DNA from: Pelagomonas calceolata | Taxonomy: Eukaryota > Sar > Pelagophyceae > Pelagomonadales > Pelagomonadaceae | Direction: 5' to 3' | Assembly (NCBI GenBank): GCA_918797485.1 | Contig: CAKKNE010000001.1 | Span: forward strand, 2,232,001-2,296,000 | Length of the DNA stretch: 64,000 nucleotides | Part shown: positions 43,234-52,372 of the stretch, one piece after another | How positions within the stretch are numbered: position 1 is the stretch's first letter | Layout of the letters: each line of letters begins with the position of its first letter | Notes under the pieces: model-generated | The model's input: only the letters and a program-made list of their open reading frames with translations | What the model was told of the DNA's origin: nothing | The model's database searches: none | Translations under genes and position numbers: made by a program

Positions 43234-43255
43234 ACCGCGAGCTCTAGCTCGCGGT
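43234..43255. repeat. Hairpin between convergent genes
   Basis: ACCGCGAG, CTCTAG, CTCGCGGT: an 8-bp perfect stem with 6-nt loop, 94 bp after the receptor-PARP stop and 38 bp before the stop of the convergent gene. A partial copy (ACACCGCGAGCT) lies at about 43193. It may help 3' end formation. Confidence 0.6.
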
Positions 43256-43292
43256 GCACACCCTCCGAAGTCTGGGTCACGAGTAACACTTA

Positions 43293-44123
43293 CTATTCGT
43301 CGCAGACGCGGACGCGCTCGGGCATCGCCACGGCGCCGAGCGCGCCGTGGTCCCGTCGTAATTTAGAGAAGGAGTCCTCGGCGCGGCCACCCGATCTCAC
43401 AAGGACACCGCGGAACCGCCGCATCGTCAGCGGCCGGAGCTTGGCGCTCCGGAAGTGCCGCCACATCTCCCGTTCCGGATACAGTGAGCGCGCCGGGTGC
43501 CTTTCCACTTCATCCCGGAACGTCGCGTAGGCGTTTGCATACGCTTCCATGGCGCGCGGCGCCGCGACAGCGACTTGGTCAAATACAAGATTGTCCTCGG
43601 CGAAGGGCACTAGCACGGTCTTGCCGTGGGCCAGTTGTAAAGCTGCAGTGAGATTTAGGTCCGAGCACCAGCGTAAGTCTGGCCGCGTCCGGATGACTAG
43701 GGCATGTCCTCTGGCATCGTTCCGTCGCAATGCATCGGCCTTGGCGATCGACCGGAACATCAAAGCGACGTTCGTGGCCTTGCCCCGCGCCGTGCCGTCG
43801 CCCGCGGGCAGGTCCTTGAGCCGAGGCAGGTCGCTCTCAAGCCCGGCCAGCGCCTCCTTGTAGGGCTCTAGCTCGAGCCGCCTTAGCCCCGGATGGCGGC
43901 CCGGCCGGCGCAGCGCGCGCGCGGCCGCGGCGTCGGAGCCGTCGGCGACCGCGAAGTAGTAGAAGTCGAAGACGAAGCCCGGGTTCGGCTGGACGACGCG
44001 CCGGAAGAACGACGCGTTGCAATTGAGGAACGTGCGCAAGCTTCCGGACGTGACGACGGCGACGCGCGGCTTGTCTGCTGCTGCCCCCATGATGATGAGG
44101 GGGCATAGGAATGCGCGGACCAT
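43293..44123 (-). CDS. Secretory glycosyltransferase-like protein
   Basis: 276 aa from MVRAFLCPLIIMGAAA, a signal peptide. KPRVAVVTSGSLRTF opens a Rossmann-like fold; VIRTRPDLRW and DNLVFDQVAVA recall the DxD-containing Golgi glycosyltransferase-like proteins common in algae, although the acceptor and donor are unknown. Length fits a single catalytic domain. No membrane anchor beyond the signal. Confidence 0.55.
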   Translation of the reverse strand: MVRAFLCPLIIMGAAADKPRVAVVTSGSLRTFLNCNASFFRRVVQPNPGFVFDFYYFAVADGSDAAAARALRRPGRHPGLRRLELEPYKEALAGLESDLPRLKDLPAGDGTARGKATNVALMFRSIAKADALRRNDARGHALVIRTRPDLRWCSDLNLTAALQLAHGKTVLVPFAEDNLVFDQVAVAAPRAMEAYANAYATFRDEVERHPARSLYPEREMWRHFRSAKLRPLTMRRFRGVLVRSGGRAEDSFSKLRRDHGALGAVAMPERVRVCDE

Positions 44124-44371
44124 GGCGTTTTGCGCAGCAGTAGTGCTGGGGAGTTGGGCAGGTCCTGCTCGCCGAGTAGAATCGCTGCCCTTTTACGTCT
44201 ACGACACCAGACTGCGAGAGGCCGACTCCGGCCGGAGAGTCGATGTTTGGCTGCGTGCGGGCGCGCGAGAGACGCCATCGACGCGACGCGAGCTAAACGT
44301 GTCACAAAGAAAGGATACTTATATATAGGGTGGGTGGTCCGTGGCGGTGCGCGCGACAAGGCGCCGGCCGA

Positions 44372-44431
44372 CGCGCTCCGGTCGGCCCGCGAGCATAAGA
44401 TTGTACTCGCGGACGTCATGGTGTGAGCGCG
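44372..44431 (-). promoter_or_regulatory. SECIS element candidate in the 3' UTR of the selenoprotein gene
   Basis: On the transcript: helix I CGCGCTC pairs with GAGCGCG; internal loop ACACC; then ATGA facing CGAC, the SECIS non-Watson-Crick quartet (NGAN partner); helix II GTCCGCGAG pairs with CTCGCGGGC with one G-U; the apical loop TACAATCTTATG has the AA expected 13 nt after the ATGA. It begins 35 nt after the stop codon. All required parts of a eukaryotic SECIS are present in order. Confidence 0.8.
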
Positions 44432-44465
44432 GCGACCGACATATCGCACACCTCCGGACCTAGGG

Positions 44466-45633
44466 TCACGCCGCCGCCGACGCGCAGCCTCGGGCGCCGC
44501 AGGGCGCGTCTAGTGCGTTCGCGGCGTCGACGTAGAGTGCATCAAAGTTCTCCGTGTGGCGGGCAATGGCGTTCGCGAAGGCGTCGATGTCCTTCTTGCG
44601 GATGATGCCCTCGCCCCGGTTCAGCACGGCGTCGGCCAGAGCCACGATGCGCTCGTGGTCTCTTCTATGAGAATTCACCGCGGACAAATCATCATCAGGA
44701 CTCCCACCGAACCGCGCCGCGACCATGAGCTCCTCCTCGTGCGTGGCGTGCTCCCTAAATTCATCCCGCGCAACCTGCAACGCGTCCCGCGACCGCGTCT
44801 CCCGCAACTCGGCCAGAGCTTGGCCGATCGCCGCGTGCTCGGCGTCCATACCAGCATGGCCGATCTTCTTCAGGTCACCATCAGGAGACGCCGACCGCGT
44901 CGGCGCGTCCACGACCAAATTCTCCCGCTTGAGCGCGATGGCCTGGCCGTCGACGACGACCGCGACGCGGCCCGCCTGGCGGACCTCCGGAGGCGTCTCG
45001 GTCACGATGCCTCTTCTACCATTAAAGGCGTCGTTCGACAGTCCTGTGAGTTCGACGGCACTACCGACCGGCAGCGCGTCGCCTCCCAATAGCACGGCTA
45101 ATTTGGCGTCGACGTCCCGAAATGCCACTTCCCCGTAATCCAACAGACTTTTGGTTTTGGTGGTCACGATGTTCCCGTCCCCGTCGACGACCACAAAGCC
45201 ACTACAACCCAACTGCAACGGTATCTGCGGGATGTCCGGCCCCTCGACGACGCAATTCGTCGCCGTATGTAAGTAGAGTCGCGCGAACTCCCTCGCGACA
45301 TACTCGCCTTCGACACACACACATGCGAAGACACAAGCCGCCCCGTGCGCGCGCTGCCAGAGCTCCATCTGCTGCGCGCAGGGGCGGCAGCCGCCTCAGC
45401 CACCATTATAAAAATGGAGGACCTGTGTGTGTTTCCGCGTCCGATGTCGGAGAACGCTCGGGGCGGAAGCGCGCCGGACGAAGCGCGCCGCGTCTTTTGG
45501 GCCGGACACGGCGCGAACGTACCAGGGGCCGGCCCGCCGCGAGGCCCTTGAGCGAGGTCTTCGCACCGAGGGCACCGCCGGCCAGCGGCTTGACCATGAA
45601 ATCAGGGAGCGGCTTGCCCACGAAGGACGCCAT
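44466..45633 (-). CDS. Selenoprotein: thioredoxin-like domain with UxxCxxC, KOW/SH3-like domain, hemerythrin domain
   Basis: Two exons (45633-45523, 45422-44466), 355 aa if the in-frame TGA at 45396-45398 is read as Sec46. The frame reads RPLVLHFYNGG-U-GGCRPCAQQMELW: a redoxin strand, Sec, and a CxxC in the usual thioredoxin active-site place. FVVVDGDGNIVTTK closes the fold. A beta-barrel like KOW/SH3 follows (NGRRGIV). The C-terminal HHE domain has hemerythrin-type ligands (DAEHAAIGQAL, HATHEEELM, HRRDHERIV, ARHTENFDALY), which bind a di-iron centre. A SECIS lies just downstream. The only alternative, removing a 32-nt GT-AG segment, is too short for an intron. A redox/oxygen-linked role is inference. 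Confidence 0.78.
45423..45522 (-). other. 100-nt intron of the selenoprotein gene
   Basis: Donor CTG-GTACGT, acceptor CACACACAG-GTC, phase 0. The 3' end (GCGGAAACACACACAG) resembles an eroded introner end, but no target duplication is visible beyond GT. Confidence 0.65.
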
Positions 45634-45751
45634 CGCGCAGCGACGTCCGCGTCGAGGCGAACGGTTGTTGCGCCGCGTCCAGCGGTGCGCGGCTGGCACG
45701 CACGCTTATTGAGATGGTCGACAAGACCGGCTTGGCGCTTGCCGCTTTTTC

Positions 45752-45772
45752 CTAGTATCTTAGTCCGCTAGC
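45752..45772 (+). promoter_or_regulatory. CTAGTGTC-type motif, imperfect
   Basis: CTAGTATCTTAG, TCC, GCTAGC. No gene follows on the plus strand for 1.4 kb; the selenoprotein starts on the other strand 119 bp away. Confidence 0.35.
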
Positions 45773-45945
45773 TCGATCCTCCTCGACGCATGTCATCCAA
45801 GCTTTCGGTGTCCTACGAGAGCGCTCGAGGACGGGAATTCGAAGTCGAGGGACATGAGAACGATTGCCAGCCAGTAGGCGCGGCCCCGCGGGGTAGCTCC
45901 CAAGACGCCATCGACGCGCAGGTCTACAATCAATAGTTACAACAA

Positions 45946-46626
45946 TCAAATCCCGTAGCCCCCGTGCCGGCGGCCCTTGCCAGCCTTGACGCGCGGCGCG
46001 GACTTCCCGCCCGACGCCTTCTTCGGCGCGTGGCCGAATGCTCCCGCGAGTTCCTTGGCCAGGGCCTTCGCCGCCGCGCGGTCGGGGGCCTGCCACGCGA
46101 CCTCGTAGCGCGGCAGCTGGTGGATCGGCCGCGCTTCATCCTCCACGATTTCCTCCGACTCGCCGACGTCGACAGACGCGCATGGCGTAGGCAGCGCCCG
46201 CACCGCAGCCGCGACCTCCAGGACGTCCGGTCGCCGCAACGGCGAGAGGTCGACGACGACCAAATCGACATCAGTACCTTTCTGCACGGAGATCGACGGA
46301 AGAGCGACGGCGTCGCACCAGTTGCGCCACGTGTTCAACAACGGCGCGTCGCGTCGTTCTTTCCGCCACGCGCTACCGGCCACCTCGACGTACCCGCGGG
46401 CCTTCGCGCGGTCGTACTCCGCGCGCTCGGCCTCGTTCAGTCGGTGCGGCGTGCCCCGGCTGCCGACGCCCTTCTTCTTGGACGGCTTGCCCCAACTGAT
46501 GCGGTCGACGTCGTCTCTGGATGGTCTGATTTTTTTGGCGGCGTTCGCGGCGAAGAGCGGCGTCGACGTCGTCAGGGCTCGTGCGAGCGACGCCGTGTGG
46601 AGGAGGATTGCCGTTCGGCGTAGCAT
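45946..46626 (-). CDS. Organelle-targeted conserved protein of unknown function
   Basis: 226 aa from MLRRTAILLHTASLARAL, an Arg-rich amphipathic presequence of mitochondrial type. Residues 40-110 (KPSKKKGVGSRGTPHRLNEA, then RKERRDAPLLNTWRNWCDA) look strongly conserved and basic, as in RNA-binding or ribosome-associated proteins. A second block (DVDLVVVDLSPLRRPDVLEV) is Rossmann-like. The basic tail ends GKGRRHGGYGI. Family not named. Confidence 0.6.
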   Translation of the reverse strand: MLRRTAILLHTASLARALTTSTPLFAANAAKKIRPSRDDVDRISWGKPSKKKGVGSRGTPHRLNEAERAEYDRAKARGYVEVAGSAWRKERRDAPLLNTWRNWCDAVALPSISVQKGTDVDLVVVDLSPLRRPDVLEVAAAVRALPTPCASVDVGESEEIVEDEARPIHQLPRYEVAWQAPDRAAAKALAKELAGAFGHAPKKASGGKSAPRVKAGKGRRHGGYGI

Positions 46627-47172
46627 GTTTGCACTCTGCTGACTTGTGCAGCAGGCTGGCTCTGCAAAAGACCAGTGTTGTGCAACGACGCTTTCTCACC
46701 AGTGCGCGATTGTTGGTAGGTCGCTGCAACGCTTGCTAATATTCACGTCGTGAGCTTATATGCGGCGGGAGAGGCGCTCTATTGTGCCAGCCAAGCAGAG
46801 GCACCAAGGCTTGAGGTCCCTAGCGTCGCGGCCGCCAGGACGCGTCCAAAGCTCGTAGCACGGCTCCAAAGTGACGCTCAAGCGACCGAAGGGTAGTGAA
46901 ACACATACTAGTCTTAGTCGAGATTTTGGTAAACTGAGGTCAAATCGCTCCGTTATTCAGCACCGCTGGACGCGGGACAAGGTACGTTTCCTACTTGATC
47001 GCTGCGCTGCGATAAGCGGCGTAACGCAACCCTACGCCGCAGCAATACCGCCTCACATCGCTAAGGCCCATACAGCTGCGGCTGGTTTTCTTCGCTGCGA
47101 GCGCGAGCAATAACACACATCGACGCCGTCGCCGCGCCGCCGCCGCGTCACCTCCGTTTCCCGTAGGCCACG
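46627..47172. other. Divergent intergenic region
   Basis: Separates the minus-strand unknown from cytochrome c. It has an ACATCGACGCCGTCGCCG core-like remnant at about 47115. No gene is supported. Confidence 0.4.
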
Positions 47173-47481
47173 ATGAGCGCGAAGGGAGCGAAAATTTTCA
47201 AGACCAAATGTAGTCAATGCCACACCGTCGAGTCCGGCGGCGCGCACAAGCAGGGGCCGAACCTCCACGGCATCTTCGGGCGGCAGTCCGGCCAGGCCAC
47301 GGGCTACTCCTTCTCGGACGCGAACAAGAACAGTGGGATCATCTGGGGGGAAGACACGCTGTTCGACTATTTGTTGGCCCCCAAGAAGTACATTAAAGGC
47401 ACGAAGATGGTCTTCGCGGGCATCAAGAAGCCGAAGGAGCGCAAGGAGCTCATCGCGTACCTGAAAGATGCCTGTGCATAG
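47173..47481 (+). CDS. CYC: Cytochrome c
   Basis: 102 aa, standard length. Haem attachment CSQCH near residue 13, then [40 protein letters not shown] and the axial-ligand segment KMVFAGIKK with Met. This is mitochondrial class I cytochrome c carrying electrons from complex III to IV; as usual it lacks a cleavable presequence. No intron. Confidence 0.97.
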   Translation: MSAKGAKIFKTKCSQCHTVESGGAHKQGPNLHGIFGRQSGQATGYSFSDANKNSGIIWGEDTLFDYLLAPKKYIKGTKMVFAGIKKPKERKELIAYLKDACA

Positions 47482-47941
47482 ACGTCGCGTCCCCTCTAAG
47501 GTTTATCTTGTGTCCACTAGCTTGTGCACGTATCGATCGGAGACTACTTCGCGTCGACTGGCGCGCTCGGCGCCTGCCTGCCGTTGCAGTGCCTAAAGCA
47601 CGGGTGTTCTGAAACCCGCATCCGGACGCGTCCACGTTGGCCGAAACCGCTCTGCCGCGTTTGCGGTTGCGGAGCCGCTCTTGGCGGGCTCTCTTCGAAT
47701 GCTTCCCGTATGCGCGTATTATTCTAGGTCCGCGCGGTGGCGTTTACGCCGTCTGATTTGAATGCTAGTGTCTTACTGGACGCTAGCTACAAAGACCTGC
47801 TTGCTCGCAAACTGCGGGTTGTAGCACAGGAAACGCTCGCTGTGGCACCTCGGCTGCGCTGCGGATCACTGCCGCCCCCCTCGCCAACGCTGCGATCACT
47901 TGAGCTCCCCGCGCCACCGCTGCGATCGCTCTCCCTGCAAA
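47482..47941. other. Intergenic region with promoter motif
   Basis: Between cytochrome c and dihydroorotase. It carries a perfect CTAGTGTC motif; nothing else recognised. Confidence 0.4.
47765..47787 (+). promoter_or_regulatory. CTAGTGTC-type motif, perfect core
   Basis: CTAGTGTCTTAC, TGGAC, GCTAGC, 154 bp upstream of the dihydroorotase start and reading toward it. Confidence 0.65.
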
Positions 47942-49018
47942 ATGGCGGAGCAGCTCCAAACCCTAACGCTAGCGAGACCCGACGACTGGCACCACCACCT
48001 GAGGGACGGCGCGGCCCTCGCGACGACCGTGCCCTTCGCGGCGCGGACCTATGGAAGGGCCATCTGCATGCCCAATTTGGTCCCTCCCGTCACGACGGCG
48101 GCGCTAGCCGTCGCTTATAAAGAGCGAATAATGAAACATGTGCCCAAGGGTTCTTCTTTTGAACCGCTCATGACGTTGTATTTGACAGATAGTACGTCGC
48201 CGCAAGACATCAAGGACGCGAAGGCGTCCGGTGTGGTGGTAGCTTGCAAGCTCTACCCGAAAGGCGCCACCACCAATAGTCATGGAGGCGTCAGCGATAT
48301 TAAAAAAATATGGAAGACGTTGGATGCCATGGAGGAGTGTGGATTGCTACTTTTAGTGCACGGCGAGGCGACGGGCTCCGTCGACGTCTTTGAGCGAGAA
48401 CGGTCCTTCCTCGAATCGACCTTCAAGCCCCTCGTTTTATCTAGACCTGGTCTCCGCATAGTCCTGGAGCACTGCACGACGGCCGAAGCGGCGGCATTCG
48501 TGCAGAGCGGTCCCCCGAACGTTTGTGCTTCTGTCACGCCGCAACACTTATTATTCAATAGGAACCACATGTTGGCGGGTGGCATCAAGCCGCACCTCTA
48601 CTGCATGCCCATTTTGAAGGCGGAAGAAGACAGGGCGTTTCTGGTCAAGGCCGTGACCGCACCAGGACAGAAGAAGTTCTTCCTGGGCACGGATTCGGCG
48701 CCGCACGAAGTCGGGAACAAGCACTCAGCGTGCGGGTGTGCGGGTGTGTTCTCCGCGCATGCATCGCTCGAATTTTATGCCGAGGTTTTTGAAGACGCGG
48801 GCTGCTTGGAACGACTCGAAGCCTTCTCCTCACAAAATGGAGCGGACTTTTATGGGTTTGCGCGGAACACGGAGACGGTGGTGCTAAAACGGGAAACGTG
48901 GACGCCGCCGGCCGCGTACCCGTTCGCCGGTGGTAGATTAGTGCCGTTACGGGCGGGCGAGACAATACGCTGGAAGCTCCAGGAGAGGGAGCCCGGGTTT
49001 TGCGCGTCGTGTAAGTAG
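47942..49018 (+). CDS. pyrC: Dihydroorotase
   Basis: 358 aa, typical of the PyrC (type II) class. DDWHHHLRDGAAL holds the HxH zinc ligands. KLYPKGATTNSHGGV contains the carbamylated active-site lysine. LVHGEA and LEHCTTAEAA give further His ligands, and FLGTDSAPHEVGNK the catalytic Asp. It cyclises carbamoyl-aspartate to dihydroorotate in pyrimidine synthesis. No organelle presequence is visible. No intron. Confidence 0.95.
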   Translation: MAEQLQTLTLARPDDWHHHLRDGAALATTVPFAARTYGRAICMPNLVPPVTTAALAVAYKERIMKHVPKGSSFEPLMTLYLTDSTSPQDIKDAKASGVVVACKLYPKGATTNSHGGVSDIKKIWKTLDAMEECGLLLLVHGEATGSVDVFERERSFLESTFKPLVLSRPGLRIVLEHCTTAEAAAFVQSGPPNVCASVTPQHLLFNRNHMLAGGIKPHLYCMPILKAEEDRAFLVKAVTAPGQKKFFLGTDSAPHEVGNKHSACGCAGVFSAHASLEFYAEVFEDAGCLERLEAFSSQNGADFYGFARNTETVVLKRETWTPPAAYPFAGGRLVPLRAGETIRWKLQEREPGFCASCK

Positions 49019-49259
49019 GTATTGTGCTTGCCGCGGCGATGGCGTCTTTTTGTCGTGAGTCTCGTATATCCGTTGCGCCGAACTTGCGGTGTTAGGACTA
49101 TTGGGAGGAACCCGGCGCGCGGAGAGCCCTCCACGCCGTCGACGACGTCATTTGATTTCTGTTTACACGGATAGGGAGTGTGGCGTAAAAATAGGGTTGG
49201 GTGCATGTTCATAGGATTCGGGAGATATGTTCACCATAGGATTCCGGGGGGTGTGATTT
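49019..49259. mobile_element. Intergenic spacer with introner remnant
   Basis: About 49129-49180 on the minus strand reads GTGTAAACAGAAATCAAATG followed by GTCGTCGACGGCGTGGAG, a decayed introner end and core outside any gene. Confidence 0.45.
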
Positions 49260-49988
49260 TCACGAGAAGGACGCCTGCGGGTCCGCCGGGAGCGCCTCCT
49301 TGACGGGCTCCGGGCTCTCGGCCGGGTCGAGCCACGCCGTGCCGGCCTTGAACGTCACGTTCTGGACGCTCTGGAAGGCCACGAAGCCCAGGGCCGTGGA
49401 CGTGCCGGCTTTGGCGACGCCGAGGAGGTCCGAGTCGAAGTCCTCGACGCCGACGATCGGGCGCAGAAAGTTGCCCTCGCCGCCGAGGTAGGCGACGTCG
49501 GTGCCGACGAAAAAGGACGACGCCCCTCCAATAGCCATCGACAAATACGCATCGGTGGCGAAGTTCGCGCTGTCGCAGTCGGGCACCCAGGGCATGACGG
49601 CGCGGCCCACGCGCAAGCCCGTCAGGAAGGCACCTCCACACCCGACGGCCGTCATGCCAGCGACGGCCTCGAAGGGCAACTTCTCGGACGCCTGCAGGGC
49701 GTTGACCAGCGGCTGCCACAGAGCTCCGGAGCAGACCGCCGCGCTTCCTAACCAGACGCCTACTCCGGCTTGCTCGCCCATGTCGATGGTCGGGTCCGCG
49801 ACGGCCTTCTTGACGGCGTAGTAGCCCGTGTGGCCCGCGGCGACGGCGATGCCGTCTCCCACGCCCGTCGTGAGGGCGAACGACGCACTGTCCGCCGCGA
49901 AGCCGAGCTTGTCCGCGTAGAGCGACGCCGCCTGCCAGCCGGCGCCCGCGGGGAAGATCTTGGAGATTGTGACCTCGAGGGTCGTGGC
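49260..49988 (-). CDS. Membrane protein of unknown function (3' exon)
   Basis: 243 codons in an exon starting after a CAG acceptor, beginning ATTLEVTISKIFPAGAGWQA. Several moderately hydrophobic Gly/Ala helices follow (VGVWLGSAAVCSGALW, AVAGMTAVGCGGAFLTGL, YLSMAIGGASSFFVG). It ends DPAESPEPVKEALPADPQA. The first exon lies within 50000-50181: a start at MLAARFVRRP with donor GTACGC, or an upstream reading ending FKTIET with donor GTCGCG, would both join in phase 0. The Arg-rich start suggests mitochondrial targeting. Family not recognised. Confidence 0.55.
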   Translation of the reverse strand, partial: ATTLEVTISKIFPAGAGWQAASLYADKLGFAADSASFALTTGVGDGIAVAAGHTGYYAVKKAVADPTIDMGEQAGVGVWLGSAAVCSGALWQPLVNALQASEKLPFEAVAGMTAVGCGGAFLTGLRVGRAVMPWVPDCDSANFATDAYLSMAIGGASSFFVGTDVAYLGGEGNFLRPIVGVEDFDSDLLGVAKAGTSTALGFVAFQSVQNVTFKAGTAWLDPAESPEPVKEALPADPQASFS

Positions 49989-50678
49989 CTGCGACGAGTG
50001 CGGTGTGTGAGTGAGATAAGTTTTTCCCGCCGGCTCGTTCCAGGAACGCGGCGTAGACTCTCCCCGCGCGTGGACGGCATAATGAGGGCTTTAGTCCACG
50101 GGCCGCGACCGTTTCGATAGTTTTGAAGGCGTCGCTTGAAAAATTGCGCCGGGCGGCGTACGAAGCGTGCAGCCAACATGATGCTGTAAGTTCTAAAGCT
50201 GGTTTTTTATGTGCAGAGGGTGACGCAACGACCAGTTTTTTTGTCTGGGTGCGATCTCTAGGTGAAAACAGAACGACGCAAATGCGTGTGTGATATAGCG
50301 GTGCGTCGGCGCGTCCAATTTTGGAGGCCAAAGCTCATGCGTAAGCGCTTCCTAATTCGCGGCAATCCGCTGCCTGAACACTCTTAGTGAGATGCGTGCG
50401 TGGGCCGGACCCTTCATAATCGCGTCGCGAGACAGCTCGCTCCGGGGTTGAGCTAGCGGTCGTAAGACACTAGAAAGCGGAGCTTGGGAGCTTGAGGGCA
50501 AAACTGCGCCGCAGGACTCGCATACGACCCCGTGGCCGCAGTTAGAGTACCCAACCGAAAGCGCTAATACCAGATTTGGCGTGCTCAGCTCCGCATTCGC
50601 CCTAGCTGCCGCTTGCTCTCGGGAGACCAAAAAAGCTCTCTTTGACCAACGCGGCGCACACGCCCTCGACGCGCAGCC
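49989..50678. other. Divergent intergenic region
   Basis: Includes the unresolved first exon of the minus-strand gene and a perfect CTAGTGTC motif. No other feature is seen. Confidence 0.4.
50452..50473 (-). promoter_or_regulatory. CTAGTGTC-type motif, perfect core
   Basis: Minus strand: CTAGTGTCTTAC, GACC, GCTAGC. It reads toward the minus-strand membrane-protein gene, about 270 bp from its likely first ATG. Confidence 0.55.
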
Positions 50679-51557
50679 ATGAAGCTCCTCATCTGCGCGC
50701 TCCTCGCCGCAACAACAAATGCAATAAGAAACGGTCACCCGCGGCCCATGCCGCGTTCGCAGCCGACGACGCTCGAGACCTTGCTTGGACGCGACCCTTA
50801 CAGCATCATAGATGTGAGAGGAGGCGGCATCTTCGACGACCCTGATGAGGAACCGGAAGAAGACGACGTCGACGCGCGCATGCGGAGCGGCATGCAGAAG
50901 GCCGTCGCGATGATGAGAGGTGTTGGGAGTGAGGGCGCGGCGATCGACGCGCTCGAAGCGTTGGCCAATGATCCCAGCGCCGAGGCGCCGCAACTCATAA
51001 AGTGCTACTTGGATGCGCGATTGCACCAGTCGCAGGAGCTCAAGAGCTTCCAGGGCGACCATTATCTTGTAGCACTGAGGCAGCTCGCAAATGAGGCTCT
51101 AGCGTTCAAGGCCTCCACGCAACTATCCGAGGAGGCCTACGATGCATTCCTGAAGCAACTGAGCGACGAGGCCGGCTTTAAGAGTGCTGCGGACTTCGAA
51201 AAAGATGTGAGGGATCGGAGTTCCTTGCAGGTCCAAGAGCTCTTGGAGGTCTTGGCCGAGGACGGCAACTTCGTGGCCATCGCTTTACGAAGAGTCGAGG
51301 AGAAGGTGCCCGGTCTCGAAGCGGATTTGAAGGAGGATTTGGCGCGCGGCGACGACGCGGCGGTCGCCGCCAATCGAGCGCAACTAGAACAGTTGAGAGC
51401 GTGGCAGAAGGACTCGGCGCCTCTCGAAAAACTGCGCCAGGAATTGCTCGCGCAACTCGAGAACGCCGAGGACCCGATCCAGCGCGTGCGCCTGGCGGAG
51501 TCGCTGCGGCCGGTGGTGACGAACGTGCTGGGCGACGACTTCTCGTCCGCGGAGTAA
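50679..51557 (+). CDS. Unknown secretory or plastid helical protein
   Basis: 292 aa. MKLLICALLAATTNAIRNG is a signal peptide. Residues 70-290 are almost entirely amphipathic helices (MQKAVAMMRGVGSEGAAIDA, FLKQLSDEAGFKSAADFEKD, LLEVLAEDGNFVAIALRRVE). No cysteine cluster or known motif is seen, and I do not recognise the family. No intron. The signal peptide suggests the secretory route, possibly to the plastid. Confidence 0.65.
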   Translation: MKLLICALLAATTNAIRNGHPRPMPRSQPTTLETLLGRDPYSIIDVRGGGIFDDPDEEPEEDDVDARMRSGMQKAVAMMRGVGSEGAAIDALEALANDPSAEAPQLIKCYLDARLHQSQELKSFQGDHYLVALRQLANEALAFKASTQLSEEAYDAFLKQLSDEAGFKSAADFEKDVRDRSSLQVQELLEVLAEDGNFVAIALRRVEEKVPGLEADLKEDLARGDDAAVAANRAQLEQLRAWQKDSAPLEKLRQELLAQLENAEDPIQRVRLAESLRPVVTNVLGDDFSSAE

Positions 51558-51631
51558 AGATGTAGTTTCTCGTCGCGTCGTCGGTCGTTGGGCGGTGACG
51601 GACTCGGATCGAAAATTATGCACAGTTAAGG

Positions 51632-52264
51632 TTAACGGCGGCGGCGCACGAGGGCGATCGCCGCGACGGCCGCGACCGCGACGGCCGCGTAGAGGAGGTA
51701 CGGCCGGTCGCTGGGAGGAGGCGGCGGCGGCGGCGCGTCCTTCTTGATCCAGGGGCACGGCCCGCCGTCCGCGCAGCTCTCGAGCGTCGCCTTCGCGGTG
51801 CTCTCGGCCCGCGACTTCTCGACGAAGGCCCGCAGCTCGTCGCAGACCGGCTCCGAGATCGTGTTGAAGTCGATCGTCACCTCGGCCCCGTTCTCGGGCT
51901 GCCGTTTCAGCACGATCTTCACGACGTCGTTCAGGCACTCCGGCGGGAGCTTGGACACGTCGACGCTCAGCGCCTGGCGCATGCCCACGTCCCAGCGCTG
52001 CATCGTCGGCAGCGGTCGCAGGAAAGCGGACCGCTGCGCCGGCGCGTCCGTCTTTTCCGGCGTGACGCGCGGCGCCGGCGAAGCACTAGCGTCGCGCACG
52101 GCCTCAGCGCGCGCGGCCAGCGCCTTTTCAACCGCTGCGTCCAGCCAGGCCGGTTGTGCAGGTGATAACCAGTCGCCTCGTGCGCGCGCGGCAGACGGCG
52201 AGGCGTTGCGTGTGGGTGCGGTGGTGTTAGGAGTTGCTGACCAGCCGGCTGGCCACGATCTCAT
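51632..52264 (-). CDS. Tail-anchored NET (extra-terminal) domain protein
   Basis: 210 aa. Residues about 90-150 match the NET domain of BET proteins: ALSVDVSKLPPECLNDVVKI, then EVTIDFNTISEPVCDELRAFV. NET domains bind short basic chromatin-factor peptides. Here no bromodomain is present; instead a Pro run leads to one C-terminal helix (YLLYAAVAVAAVAAIALV) and RRRR. That is tail-anchor topology, unexpected for a chromatin domain. The N-terminal WLSPAQPAWLDAAVEKAL helix is unidentified. Confidence 0.7.
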   Translation of the reverse strand: MRSWPAGWSATPNTTAPTRNASPSAARARGDWLSPAQPAWLDAAVEKALAARAEAVRDASASPAPRVTPEKTDAPAQRSAFLRPLPTMQRWDVGMRQALSVDVSKLPPECLNDVVKIVLKRQPENGAEVTIDFNTISEPVCDELRAFVEKSRAESTAKATLESCADGGPCPWIKKDAPPPPPPPSDRPYLLYAAVAVAAVAAIALVRRRR

Positions 52265-52372
52265 CAATTCGCGTGATTAGATGCGATTTTAGGCCGCTGT
52301 GCGCGATGCCCTTAGCGGCGTTTTGCAAGCCAGCCACCGCAGGCATAACCATTGAACAAAGCGGATTGCACG

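Noticed and set aside
43234-43255. Second SECIS candidate
   Set aside because: The hairpin lacks the ATGA/NGAN quartet and apical AA, and neither neighbouring gene has an in-frame TGA.
45368-45400. Reading the selenoprotein TGA as a stop or as part of a 32-nt GT-AG intron
   Set aside because: 32 nt is shorter than any intron seen here (50 nt minimum), the redoxin motif spans the TGA, and a SECIS lies in the 3' UTR.
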